Positions 17,089 through 25,343 of a stretch of DNA of 64,000 nucleotides are shown here, piece after piece (the stretch's first letter is position 1; each line of letters opens with the position of its first letter). Source of the DNA: JBBQER01 sp052148155 (lineage in GTDB: Bacteria > Actinomycetota > Acidimicrobiia > IMCC26256 > PALSA-610); assembly GCA_052148155.1 (NCBI GenBank), contig JBKQIY010000251.1, positions 97,154 through 161,153 of the forward strand, in the 5' to 3' direction. A program made the position numbers and the translations under genes. Under the pieces are notes generated by a model. The model did not search any database. It worked only from the letters and a program-made list of their open reading frames with translations, and was not told the DNA's origin.

Positions 17089-19251
17089 TTGCGTTCTGGT
17101 CTTGCACAAAAAATTCTTCCTGTACGGCGGCGCGGCCGAATGCTGAGCGGCGTCGTTGCCGTCGCCCTCGCGGTGTCGATCCCCGCGGTTGGTGGCTCGG
17201 CGGCCGCGGTTGGCGGTCCGCCGGGCTTCCCGGCCGCGGCGTGGTCGACCCAGCTCGGCCCGACCCATCTGTCGTCACCGGTCATCGCAGATGTGACCGG
17301 CGACGGACATCTCGACGTTGTCACCGCCGACCTGTCAGGAATGTTGCACGTGCTCGACGGCGCGACCGGCCGCGACATTGCAGGGTGGCCGCAACCGATA
17401 CAGATCATCCCCGGTCAGACCGTCGCGTCCGAGTCGAGCCCGACAGTCGCGGATCTCGACAACGACGGCAGGATGGAGATCATCATCGGTGCCGGAAGTA
17501 TCGACGTTCCAGGCCAGCAAGGCGGCGTCGAAGCGTTCAACGCGAACGGCTCGGTGCTGTGGCGGATCAAGACGATGACCGTGGCCGGCGAAAGCGGCGT
17601 GGTCGGCACCCCCGCGGTTGGTGATGTCACCGGAAGCGGATATCCCGACGTCGTGTTCGGCAGTTTCGATCACAACATCTATGTCGTCAACCGGTTCGGT
17701 CAGGCGTTGCCGGGGTTCCCGTTCAACAGTTTGGACACGATCTGGGATTCTCCGGCCCTCTATGACGAAGCGCATATCGGCCGGATGGACATCTTTTTGG
17801 GAGGCGACGCAAGTCCGGGCGGCCCGTGCGGACAGTGGAGTTGGGCAGGGATCCTGCGGGCGATGCGCGTGACGTCGTCGGGCCCGCAGATCTTGTGGTC
17901 GCATTGTCAGCATCAGATCTTCCAGTCGAGTCCCGCGATCGGGGGGATCAGCGACGACGGCCGCATGGATCTGGTGGTCGGGACCGGGACCGGACCCTCA
18001 GGTGATGCGGTCGCGTCGGATTCGTTGAGTGCGTTTCATCTCGACGACGGTTCTCCGGTGGCGGGCTGGCCCGTCTTGTTGAACGGTCCGATCTTCGGTT
18101 CGCCGGTGATCGGCGACGTGACCGGAAACGGCCACCACGATGTGGTCGTCACCGCGTGCGCGACCTGTACCGACGGACGGGTCTGGGCGTTCGACGGGCA
18201 CGGCCACCTGCTGTGGGATGTCGTCCCCGGCGCGTCCGAGAACGATTTCACAGAGATTTTGTCGACGCCGATCCTCGTTGATCTCGACGGTGACGGCGTC
18301 AACGATGTCGCGGTCGGACAGGCCGGCGAGTTCTACCTGCTGCGCGGCCGGGACGGCGTCCGGTTGTACGAGCCGATCGAAGTGAACCGCGTTGTGCAGG
18401 ACTCGGCCGCGGTCGCGGACTTCGGGCCCGGTGTGGGATGGCGGATGATCATCCAAAGTTGGAAACCGCAAGGTGACGGCCTCCCCAAGAACGGTTCCGG
18501 ACGTGTCGATTCGTTCCCGCTGCCCGTCGCACCCACGATTGCGCCGGCCTGGCCGCAATGGCGACTCAACCCGCGGCACACCGCGTCGCCTCCAGCGCCG
18601 CTGCTTCCCCCGCCAACGAACGGCTATTGGCTGGTTGCCAGCGACGGCGGGATCTTCGCGTACGGCACCGCCGACTACTTCGGTTCGACCGGTGGGATGC
18701 ATCTGAATCGACCGATCGTCGGGATGGCCCGAACGCGGTCCGGGAACGGCTATTGGCTTGTCGCGTCCGACGGCGGGATCTTCAGTTTCGGCGACGCCCG
18801 GTTCCGTGGTTCGACCGGTGGGATGCATCTGAATCGACCGATCGTCGGGATGGCTCGAACGCCGTCGGGGAACGGCTATTGGCTTGTCGCGTCCGACGGC
18901 GGGATCTTCAGTTTCGGCGACGCCCGGTTCTACGGCTCGACGGGGACCACACATCTGAACCAGGTGATCGAGGGCATCGCAACGACGCCTTCCGGTCACG
19001 GTTACTGGTTGGTCGGCAGCAGCGGCAGCGTCTTCAATTTCGGTGACGCGCACAATGACGGCTCGACGGGAGGCGAGCCGCTCGCCGCCGCGATCGTGGC
19101 GATCGCACCAACTCCGAGCGGGCGCGGCTACTGGCTGGTCGGACAGCGCGGCGACGTGTTCGCGTTCGGTGACGCGAGGTACTACGGCTCCACCGGCGGC
19201 GAGGCCCTCACTCGGCCGATCGTCGGGGCCGCGGCGAGCCGCCAAAGTTGA
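17089..19251 (+). CDS. Exported FG-GAP/VCBS repeat protein with C-terminal GYWLVASDGG repeats
   Basis: About 720 residues, exported. A basic n-region (KILPVRRRGR) and hydrophobic core (MLSGVVAVALAVSIPAV) form a signal peptide. The TTG at 17089, preceded by GAGAGG, keeps the basic n-region; an ATG at 17140 would remove it. The first 480 residues are FG-GAP/VCBS-type propeller repeats with Ca2+-binding-like loops (DVTGDGHLD, DLDNDGRME, DVTGSGYPD, DVTGNGHHD, DLDGDGVND). After a Pro linker come five repeats of about 42 residues of the pattern GYWLVASDGGIFSFGDA...FYGST, probably a second small propeller. Such proteins sit at the cell surface and bind glycans or other proteins. A lipoprotein gene follows 74 bases downstream. 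Confidence 0.82.
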   Translation: MRSGLAQKILPVRRRGRMLSGVVAVALAVSIPAVGGSAAAVGGPPGFPAAAWSTQLGPTHLSSPVIADVTGDGHLDVVTADLSGMLHVLDGATGRDIAGWPQPIQIIPGQTVASESSPTVADLDNDGRMEIIIGAGSIDVPGQQGGVEAFNANGSVLWRIKTMTVAGESGVVGTPAVGDVTGSGYPDVVFGSFDHNIYVVNRFGQALPGFPFNSLDTIWDSPALYDEAHIGRMDIFLGGDASPGGPCGQWSWAGILRAMRVTSSGPQILWSHCQHQIFQSSPAIGGISDDGRMDLVVGTGTGPSGDAVASDSLSAFHLDDGSPVAGWPVLLNGPIFGSPVIGDVTGNGHHDVVVTACATCTDGRVWAFDGHGHLLWDVVPGASENDFTEILSTPILVDLDGDGVNDVAVGQAGEFYLLRGRDGVRLYEPIEVNRVVQDSAAVADFGPGVGWRMIIQSWKPQGDGLPKNGSGRVDSFPLPVAPTIAPAWPQWRLNPRHTASPPAPLLPPPTNGYWLVASDGGIFAYGTADYFGSTGGMHLNRPIVGMARTRSGNGYWLVASDGGIFSFGDARFRGSTGGMHLNRPIVGMARTPSGNGYWLVASDGGIFSFGDARFYGSTGTTHLNQVIEGIATTPSGHGYWLVGSSGSVFNFGDAHNDGSTGGEPLAAAIVAIAPTPSGRGYWLVGQRGDVFAFGDARYYGSTGGEALTRPIVGAAASRQS
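18682..18933 (+). repeat. Two nearly identical 126-bp tandem repeats inside the surface-protein gene
   Basis: Copies at 18682-18807 and 18808-18933 differ at only a few bases over most of their length and each encode 42 residues (one propeller-like unit). The other three units are alike in protein but diverged in DNA, so this pair is a recent duplication or is kept alike by gene conversion. Confidence 0.8.
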
Positions 19252-19325
19252 ACGTGTCCCGCGCCAAGCGCGCCGATGATGTCTGGGCGTATTACTCTCC
19301 GCCGGCGCGAGTCGGATGGAGTGGC

Positions 19326-21218
19326 ATGTCGCGACGCACGGGGCTGGCCTTGACGGCCGTGGTGGCCGCCGTCACCATGCTCGCATCAAGCTGCAGTGAC
19401 TCGAAAGGCAAGGCCGGCCACAAGACCGACGCCTCAACGACCTCAACCGTTCCTGCCTTCTCGGTGACACCGACCCGAGCGATCACGGTCAGCCCGCTGT
19501 ACGTCTCGACAAGATCTCCTGGACCGACCCCGACCGTCGGTGTCGACATCGAGCCGTCGGTCAACCACAAGCTGCGGGTCGGCTTCCACGAAGATCATGT
19601 CGGCAATACCGGCGCGCAGTGGGAAGCCGTCGGCCGGGACGCGGTCGCGGCTGCGACGTTGATCACAGGAGCGCCGCTCAGCAATCGCGAGATCGACTTC
19701 GACGTGACCGGACGGCTCAACGGACTGGGCGCGGGCGCGTTGTTGACCGTCGCGGTCATCGCGCTGATCCGCGGCGACCCGATCGACAACGACGTCACGA
19801 TGATCGGCACCATCAATCCCGACGGGACGATCGGTCCCGCAGGCGGGACCCCGTACGAGATCAGCGACGTGGTCGCGGCGCACAAGACACGTGTGCTGGT
19901 CCCGGAAGGCGACCCCGACGGTCTGGACGCGGACTCGACCAACCGCGTTGAGGTGACGGAGGTTTCCGACGTCTACGACGCGTACCGCCAGTTCACAGGC
20001 CGGACGCTCCCGCAGCTCCCGGCGGCGGCGAATACCCGACTCGACGCGGTTGCTGACCGTCAGATCAGTTCCAAAGTCGAGTCGTGGCTTCAGAAATATC
20101 AGGTCGCCGCGAACGACTTTCAGAGCCTCGCACCCGACCTTCGACAGGATCTGGCCTCGTACGCGATCGCAGCCGCGCAAGATCGTCAACGGGCGCAGCA
20201 GCTTGCCAAGACAGGTTCGCAGGCCGGCGCGTTCCAAGCCGCCGTCTCGGCTGACGCGCTGATGAACGCCATCGCCCAGACCGGCCAATCGCTGCCGGTC
20301 CTGCTCGCGCAAGGAACCGGACCGTTTGTTTCCCGCATCAAAGCGAGCCAGTCGATCGGCGGCGAGGTCACCGGCTTGGTCGCGCAGCTCAACCGGTTCA
20401 AGCCGCAATCGGTGAGCGATGCCGGGGCGCTCATCTCGGCGTACGGCGACGCCGTCGATGCGTTGAGCCTGTCGACATTCGCCGACGAACTCTTCGATGC
20501 CCACGTCTCGACCCGTCAGCAGGCAATCAATGACGCCGCCGAAGGAGCGATCTATTTCGACGTCGCGGGCACGCTCGCCGACGCTGCCGGCGACGTGTTC
20601 GCCGCCGGTCGGGGCCTCGGCGGCGCCGCGCTCGGGCCGAGGCTCGATCTGGGCGACATCGCGACGTTCTTTCGGCTCGCGGCCGAAGCGAACCTGTCGG
20701 CGTTTCAAGCGGTCGTCATCGCGCCCGACGCCGACGCGCTCCACACCAGTAGTGGGGCCGCCGAACAGGCCTTCGCCGTCACCGACGTCGACTACGCGCT
20801 CGCGCAAGCCGGGGACAGTCTGATCAGCGCGTTGCCGTCATATTTCGGTGGTGCCTCGACCGCCGATTACGCCCGGCTCGGCGGCGCGCTTGCGCTGTAC
20901 GACCGTACCGCCCAGTTGCTCGCGACGTACGACTCGCTCGGTCAGGTCGACCCGATGACGCTGCAGCTTTCCGGGATCGGGTCGGACGCTGCGTTCAACT
21001 CGGTGATCGGTGTCGCGCATGATCAACTCGCGGCGAGCGTCGGCCAGTTGGCCTCGAAGAACGTGAACTCGACCACGGCAGTGTCGGACATCGAGATCGG
21101 CGGCGTCGACCAGGACGGAGCACTGAACGACAAGTTCAACGCGTTGGGCGACTACTGGGACGGATATCTCAACAGTCGTGTCCTGGCGTATCTGGGTTGG
21201 TTCCCGTCGCCTGGATGA
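19326..21218 (+). CDS. Lipoprotein with degenerate Lon (S16)-like domain
   Basis: 630-residue predicted lipoprotein. It starts MSRRTGLALTAV and has a lipobox-like LASSC near residue 23, then a Thr/Ser linker. Residues about 75-215 resemble the Lon proteolytic domain in its order of strands: a GRLNGLGAGALLTV segment where Lon has the catalytic Ser (GPSAG), then VTMIGTINPDGTIGPAGG and AAHKTRVLVPEGD, matching Lon's GxVxxxGxVLPIGG and AAxRxGIKxVxxP. The Ser position is Gly, and the catalytic Lys position after the GG is Pro, so the domain should be proteolytically dead. The remaining 400 residues are helical, unrecognised, and rich in Ala/Gln. ATG 19326 is chosen because it heads the signal peptide. 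Probably co-transcribed with the FG-GAP gene. Confidence 0.65.
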   Translation: MSRRTGLALTAVVAAVTMLASSCSDSKGKAGHKTDASTTSTVPAFSVTPTRAITVSPLYVSTRSPGPTPTVGVDIEPSVNHKLRVGFHEDHVGNTGAQWEAVGRDAVAAATLITGAPLSNREIDFDVTGRLNGLGAGALLTVAVIALIRGDPIDNDVTMIGTINPDGTIGPAGGTPYEISDVVAAHKTRVLVPEGDPDGLDADSTNRVEVTEVSDVYDAYRQFTGRTLPQLPAAANTRLDAVADRQISSKVESWLQKYQVAANDFQSLAPDLRQDLASYAIAAAQDRQRAQQLAKTGSQAGAFQAAVSADALMNAIAQTGQSLPVLLAQGTGPFVSRIKASQSIGGEVTGLVAQLNRFKPQSVSDAGALISAYGDAVDALSLSTFADELFDAHVSTRQQAINDAAEGAIYFDVAGTLADAAGDVFAAGRGLGGAALGPRLDLGDIATFFRLAAEANLSAFQAVVIAPDADALHTSSGAAEQAFAVTDVDYALAQAGDSLISALPSYFGGASTADYARLGGALALYDRTAQLLATYDSLGQVDPMTLQLSGIGSDAAFNSVIGVAHDQLAASVGQLASKNVNSTTAVSDIEIGGVDQDGALNDKFNALGDYWDGYLNSRVLAYLGWFPSPG

Positions 21219-21224
21219 CGACGC

Positions 21225-22013
21225 TCACCCGTCGAAGAGCTTGCGGGGATGGCGGCCGTCGACGTAGCCGGTGAACGGCGGGTGGATGTTGTAACCGAGG
21301 AGTTCTTGGAGACGCTGGGGGAGATGACGGGCCCGATCGGGCGGAACGACCAGGACGTGATTCTCGACCGGACGGAGCCACGACGAGGCGTAATGGACGA
21401 CGACGCCCAAGCGCGCGCGATCGGTGTGGTTGGCGCCGCCGCCGTGCCACAAGCTGCCGCGGTAGATGAGCAGCGAACCCGCGGCCATCTCGATGGTGAT
21501 CGTCGGTGTCTGCGGTGTGGGGATCTCGTTCGCCCAACGGTGACTGCCGGGAACGACCACGGTTGCCCCGTTGTCGGCGGTGAAATCGCACAGCGGCCAC
21601 ATCGCGTTCACGACGATCTCGTCGTGAGGTCGGGTCAGCGGATAGATCGCGTCGTCGGGGTGCAGTGGTTGTGCACGTTCGCCCGGGCCGATCTCGATGC
21701 CGGTCGGCGCGCTCAGTTGATAATGGCCGAGCACGCGGTCGAGCACACCGAGCACGAGCGGATTGGTCGCGGACGAGTCCAACGTGCGGGTCTTGGCGAA
21801 CAGTGCGTAGACCCGTCGAGTCTTGCGGCCCTCGAAGTCGTCGCGGCCGTAGGGAGTCGATGCGAGGATCTCGGCAAAGTCCGCGCGCGCGGCCGAGATC
21901 GTTTCGGCACTCATCACGTTGTCGACCAGCGCCCATCCGTCATGGTCGAGCGCGGCCACCACCGCGTCGACGGCTGCTTCAGTCCGCACCGCAGCTTCGG
22001 TCGTCGTGGTCAT
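21225..22013 (-). CDS. Phytanoyl-CoA dioxygenase (PhyH) family Fe(II)/2-oxoglutarate enzyme
   Basis: 262-residue oxygenase of the PhyH family. The jelly-roll carries the metal-binding HxD in QPLHPDDAIY (about residues 133-142), a VVPGSHRWA segment (about 176-184), the distal His in SLWHGGG (about 207-213) and the co-substrate Arg in RARLGVV. ATG 22013 is preferred: it follows GGAGGAGG at good spacing, whereas the longer frame would cover the operator palindrome. It is divergent from a TetR regulator gene and the shared 50-base gap holds a GTATAC operator, so regulation by that TetR is likely. The substrate could be a lipid or a small secondary metabolite. Confidence 0.85.
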   Translation of the reverse strand: MTTTTEAAVRTEAAVDAVVAALDHDGWALVDNVMSAETISAARADFAEILASTPYGRDDFEGRKTRRVYALFAKTRTLDSSATNPLVLGVLDRVLGHYQLSAPTGIEIGPGERAQPLHPDDAIYPLTRPHDEIVVNAMWPLCDFTADNGATVVVPGSHRWANEIPTPQTPTITIEMAAGSLLIYRGSLWHGGGANHTDRARLGVVVHYASSWLRPVENHVLVVPPDRARHLPQRLQELLGYNIHPPFTGYVDGRHPRKLFDG

Positions 22014-22038
22014 CGGGCCTCCTCCTCGTCCCGGCCAT

Positions 22039-22060
22039 GTGTATACGCAAGTGTATACAC
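22039..22060. promoter_or_regulatory. Probable TetR operator: two GTGTATAC half-sites
   Basis: GTGTATAC occurs at 22039-22046 and again at 22051-22058; the right copy extends to the perfect 10-bp palindrome GTGTATACAC (22051-22060). It lies between the PhyH gene and the TetR gene and overlaps the latter's -10 region, which fits autorepression and control of both genes. Confidence 0.6.
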
Positions 22061-22061
22061 T
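22056..22061 (+). promoter_or_regulatory. -10 hexamer TACACT, leaderless start of the TetR gene
   Basis: TACACT ends five bases before the GTG at 22067 and eight before the ATG at 22070. It is embedded in the operator palindrome, so repressor binding would occlude it. Confidence 0.45.
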
Positions 22062-22066
22062 CATGG

Positions 22067-22690
22067 GTGATGGCCGACAAGACCCGCGTCCTGCTCGACC
22101 GTCCGACTCGTCGAGTCGCGATCTTGCGGGCCGCGGCGTGCGCGTTTGCCGAACGTGGATTCGCGGCCACGTCGATGGAGGATGTGGCCGCGTGCGCCGG
22201 AATCACGCGTCTCATCGTGTACCGCCACTTCGAAACGAAAGAGTCGCTGTACGCCGCCATCCTGGCGGACGTTCGCGATCGGCTGGCCGGCGCGGGCAGG
22301 CCCGGCGCGGGGCGCGGGGAGAGCGTCGCGCTGCGGTCATTGCTGCGGGTGGGCCGCGAAGACCCAGCCGCGGTGACGTTGTTGTTGCGACACGCCGCAC
22401 GCGAACCGCAGTTCGCTTCCTACGCCGACGAGTTTCGCGAACAGGTGATCGGCTACGCGGAACGACTCATGCGGGTCGCTCGTGCGCCCGCGCCGGTACG
22501 CACGCGATGGGCCGCCGAGACGCTCGTGTCGTTCGTATTCGACGCGCTGCTGCACTGGCTCGAAGACGGCGACCCGACCCGCGACCACGAATTTCTGGCG
22601 CAGGTGGACGCGTCACTTCCCGCGCTCGTCGCGGCGTGGAGCCGGGTGCACAGCTCAGCTCGGGATCCCGTTGCCAGCTCGACCTCCTGA
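22067..22690 (+). CDS. TetR-family transcriptional regulator
   Basis: 207-residue repressor. The N-terminal helix-turn-helix is canonical: ILRAAACAFAERGFAATSME then VAACAGITRLIVYRHFETKE, roughly residues 18-60, with the YRHF signature. The C-terminal ligand domain (70-200) is helical and diverse. Start may be GTG 22067 or ATG 22070; both follow the same -10 hexamer, and an ATG at 22063 is out of frame. It is divergent from the PhyH-family gene with an operator between them. The ligand is unknown. Confidence 0.88.
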   Translation: MMADKTRVLLDRPTRRVAILRAAACAFAERGFAATSMEDVAACAGITRLIVYRHFETKESLYAAILADVRDRLAGAGRPGAGRGESVALRSLLRVGREDPAAVTLLLRHAAREPQFASYADEFREQVIGYAERLMRVARAPAPVRTRWAAETLVSFVFDALLHWLEDGDPTRDHEFLAQVDASLPALVAAWSRVHSSARDPVASSTS

Positions 22691-22716
22691 GAGACGAGCG
22701 CGGCTCGCCGCCAGGG

Positions 22717-23730
22717 TCATGGCGTGTGGTCGAGCGCGAAGTAGCCGGGCACGTCATGGTGCGGGGTGTCGAGGTACACCTTCGCTTCGGGCGGCCCGCA
22801 AAAACGGCCGTGACTCCAGCGGATCTCGACATGTCCGCCTACCGGAACCTCGGTGTCGTCCGCGCGCCGTCGAACGATCGCGTCCCACGCGACCATCGGT
22901 TGTCCGCCCGGGCGGGCCTCCACCTCGAACTTCCGAAGCTCGAAGCGTTGACGCCAGTCCCATGGTGTCGCGATCCGAAAGCGGGTGAAACCTTTCGGCG
23001 ATGCGCCGAGCACGAAGTAGGGGGCGCTGCCGATCCGGAGCAGCCGCCACAACATCGCTTCGGTCTTCGAATCGATCGCGGTACGCCACCGGCGCGCCGA
23101 CTCGGTCGCGACTCGGGCCACCAGAGCCGCATACCGCGCGTCTCCGTCGCCGGGCCAGCCGCGGCCCCGGTCGAAGGAGTGCGCGAGCTCACGCCGTTGG
23201 TCGGCGTTCAACGCCGTGACCTCGGCCGGCAGCGCGGTCGCCGCCGAGTCGCGCACGACCGCGTACAGCGCCGCATGTTCGTGCGGTGCGATCTCGTGGA
23301 ACCAGTTGCCGGTGCTGCGTTGTCCGTGGCCACCGGTGAGGACACGGTCGAAGAGATGTTCGGGTGACGCGTTCACCACGATGCGCGAGAAGTACTTGCA
23401 GCTGACGAAATACACGTGATCGACCCGCAGATCGGCCGGGATCGCCTCGTCACCGACCGATCGATGCGGCCCCTTCCATTCGACGATGAGGGGAGGGCGA
23501 CCGCGTAGCGCATCTTGGGCGCGTAAGAAGGCCTGTCCGTTCATCCACGATGCCACGAAAAGATCTCGGTGGGTGCCTGCACTCCAGGCGTCGAGCATGC
23601 GCTGCCAGTCGGGTTCGGTCACGTTGGCCAACGCGGACGGGCGAGCGGCGAGCGCGGTGGCGATGTCGTCGTGGCCGAACATTCCGAGGCCGGTGACCAC
23701 TTCGGAGATAGCGGTCTTCAAATCTGCCAC
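22717..23730 (-). CDS. Putative restriction endonuclease partner of the adjacent DNA methylase
   Basis: 337-residue protein, not firmly recognised. Its GTG start shares one base with the stop codon of the methylase gene upstream (TAGTG), so the two are translationally coupled, as in many type II restriction-modification systems. A possible PD-(D/E)xK site is seen: an early LIVEWKG (about 81-87) and RVDHVYFVSCKYFS (about 102-115), where Asp104 and the SxK-type Lys112 have the spacing of a metal-binding nuclease core. The C-terminal 100 residues contain several beta strands and could bind DNA. The frame continues open upstream inside the methylase gene, but that part is its shadow. Nuclease function is inferred from coupling and this weak motif. 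Confidence 0.6.
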   Translation of the reverse strand: MADLKTAISEVVTGLGMFGHDDIATALAARPSALANVTEPDWQRMLDAWSAGTHRDLFVASWMNGQAFLRAQDALRGRPPLIVEWKGPHRSVGDEAIPADLRVDHVYFVSCKYFSRIVVNASPEHLFDRVLTGGHGQRSTGNWFHEIAPHEHAALYAVVRDSAATALPAEVTALNADQRRELAHSFDRGRGWPGDGDARYAALVARVATESARRWRTAIDSKTEAMLWRLLRIGSAPYFVLGASPKGFTRFRIATPWDWRQRFELRKFEVEARPGGQPMVAWDAIVRRRADDTEVPVGGHVEIRWSHGRFCGPPEAKVYLDTPHHDVPGYFALDHTP

Positions 23731-25199
23731 TAGGCGAGGAAGCCGGAAAGCGGAACCTCCGAATGTCCGCCTCCGGCATACTTGCGCAGCCGCTCGTAAC
23801 CCTCGGCCGAGCGCATCTCGATCGCGTCGAAGAAGCCGCCTTGTTCGGCGACCTTCTTCAGTGCGAGGTAGCCCGGACTTCCCCGGCGCGGCAGGTGCGA
23901 GGTGAGGAACACGAGTGGTCGCTGCAGTTCCTCGCCGCGCAGGACGTGGGCTCGGCCCAGCGTCCTCCACAGGGTGTCGGTGCGTAGGAGCCCGCCGCGC
24001 GTGCTCGTGAACGCGCCCGACACGTCGAAGCACCATTCGATGTCGTCAGCGTCGGTCGCGATGAAGTTGATCGTCACGCCGGTGCCGGGGAGTCGCTTGT
24101 TCTTGGCGACGATCGTGAAGCCCACCTCGACGAGCAGCTCCTCGGCGAGCGCTTGCGCCGCCTTGCCTTCTTTGGTGGCGCGGGCCTGGAAGTTGTCGGC
24201 TTCGTCGACGTTGTCGCTGGCCGCGCGCCCGACGGCAGGCTCGGGCGTGGTCGCGCCTGCTTCGTCGCGTACGCGCTGGCGCGCGATGTCGACGTAGGTC
24301 TCCTCGAGGTCGTAGCCGATGTAACGGCGGTCGCGGCGAGCGGCCGCGACGAGGGTGGATCCTGAGCCCATGAACGGATCGAGCACGAGATCGTGCTCGT
24401 AGGTGTAGAGGTCGATGAGGCGCAGCGGGAGCCCGACCGGAAACGGAGCAGGATGAGACACGCGGCGTGCGCTCTCAGGCTCGATCTCCCACACGTCGAG
24501 GGTGGCGGCCATGAACTCGTCGGCGTCGATCGTGTTCACCGAGGGCAGCCCGCGCCGTTCGCGATCGGTACGACGTAACGCGCGGTCGAAGCGACCTTTG
24601 CTCGCGATCACGACACGTTCGGTCGTGTCGCGCAGCACGGGATTCGCGGCGCTGCGGAACGAGCCCCACGCGCAGCTGCCGGTCGCGCCTTCACCTTTGC
24701 GCCAGACCACCTCGCCCCGAAGGAGGAGTCGCAGCTGATCCTGGAGGATGTGCACGACGTCGGCGGCCAGGCTTCGGTAGGGCTTGCGGCCAAGGTTGGC
24801 GACGTTGACCGCGATGCGACCGCCCGGTTCCAGGGTTCGGACGCATTCGGCGAACACGTCGGTGAGGAGCTGCAGATACTCGACGTAGGAGCTCGGGACG
24901 CCGTCGCGCTCGAGTTCCTCTTCGTATTGCTTTCCAGCGAAATAGGGAGGTGACGTGACGACAAGCGCGACCGAGCCGTCGGCGACGGCGTCCATCTGGC
25001 GGGCGTCGCCGTGCACGAACGGCTCGACCACCTCGGTGGGGATGGCGACGGTCTCGTCGCCGGAAACGGTCGGAGCCTCGAACCGTTCGTAGAACGCGGT
25101 CGCGTCGTGACTTTCCCGCCGGCCCGCACCGAAGTTGGACGTCGCAGTCGGACGGCGGCGCGGGCCACGAGATGGTTGGTCAGCCCCGGAGTGCGCCAC
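23730..25199 (-). CDS. Beta-class DNA methyltransferase with nuclease-like C-terminal extension
   Basis: 489-residue DNA methylase. The catalytic motif TSPPY (about residue 86-90) precedes the SAM site DPFMGSGST (about 275-283), the beta-class order; SPPY is used by N4-cytosine and some N6-adenine enzymes. Between them are the target region and PAPFPVGLPLRLI. After about residue 310 comes a 180-residue extension with its own fold-like features (GFTIVAKNKR, then DIEWCFDVSGAFTS and RTDTLWRTLG), similar in style to a PD-(D/E)xK domain. The first 30 or so residues are Arg/Pro/Ser-rich, so the true start may be later than the ATG at 25199. Coupled to the nuclease-like gene downstream. Confidence 0.85.
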   Translation of the reverse strand: MAHSGADQPSRGPRRRPTATSNFGAGRRESHDATAFYERFEAPTVSGDETVAIPTEVVEPFVHGDARQMDAVADGSVALVVTSPPYFAGKQYEEELERDGVPSSYVEYLQLLTDVFAECVRTLEPGGRIAVNVANLGRKPYRSLAADVVHILQDQLRLLLRGEVVWRKGEGATGSCAWGSFRSAANPVLRDTTERVVIASKGRFDRALRRTDRERRGLPSVNTIDADEFMAATLDVWEIEPESARRVSHPAPFPVGLPLRLIDLYTYEHDLVLDPFMGSGSTLVAAARRDRRYIGYDLEETYVDIARQRVRDEAGATTPEPAVGRAASDNVDEADNFQARATKEGKAAQALAEELLVEVGFTIVAKNKRLPGTGVTINFIATDADDIEWCFDVSGAFTSTRGGLLRTDTLWRTLGRAHVLRGEELQRPLVFLTSHLPRRGSPGYLALKKVAEQGGFFDAIEMRSAEGYERLRKYAGGGHSEVPLSGFLA

Positions 25200-25343
25200 G
25201 CGCGAAGCGTACGCGGTGGGTGCGCCACGATGCCGGACTCCGCGCGCACGGTCGCGCCCTACGCGCGATCTGATGGAGCGATCGACGGCTCGATCCGGAT
25301 GCGAACGTGCCAGCCGCGCTGACGAAACGACGCGGGCGGCCCG

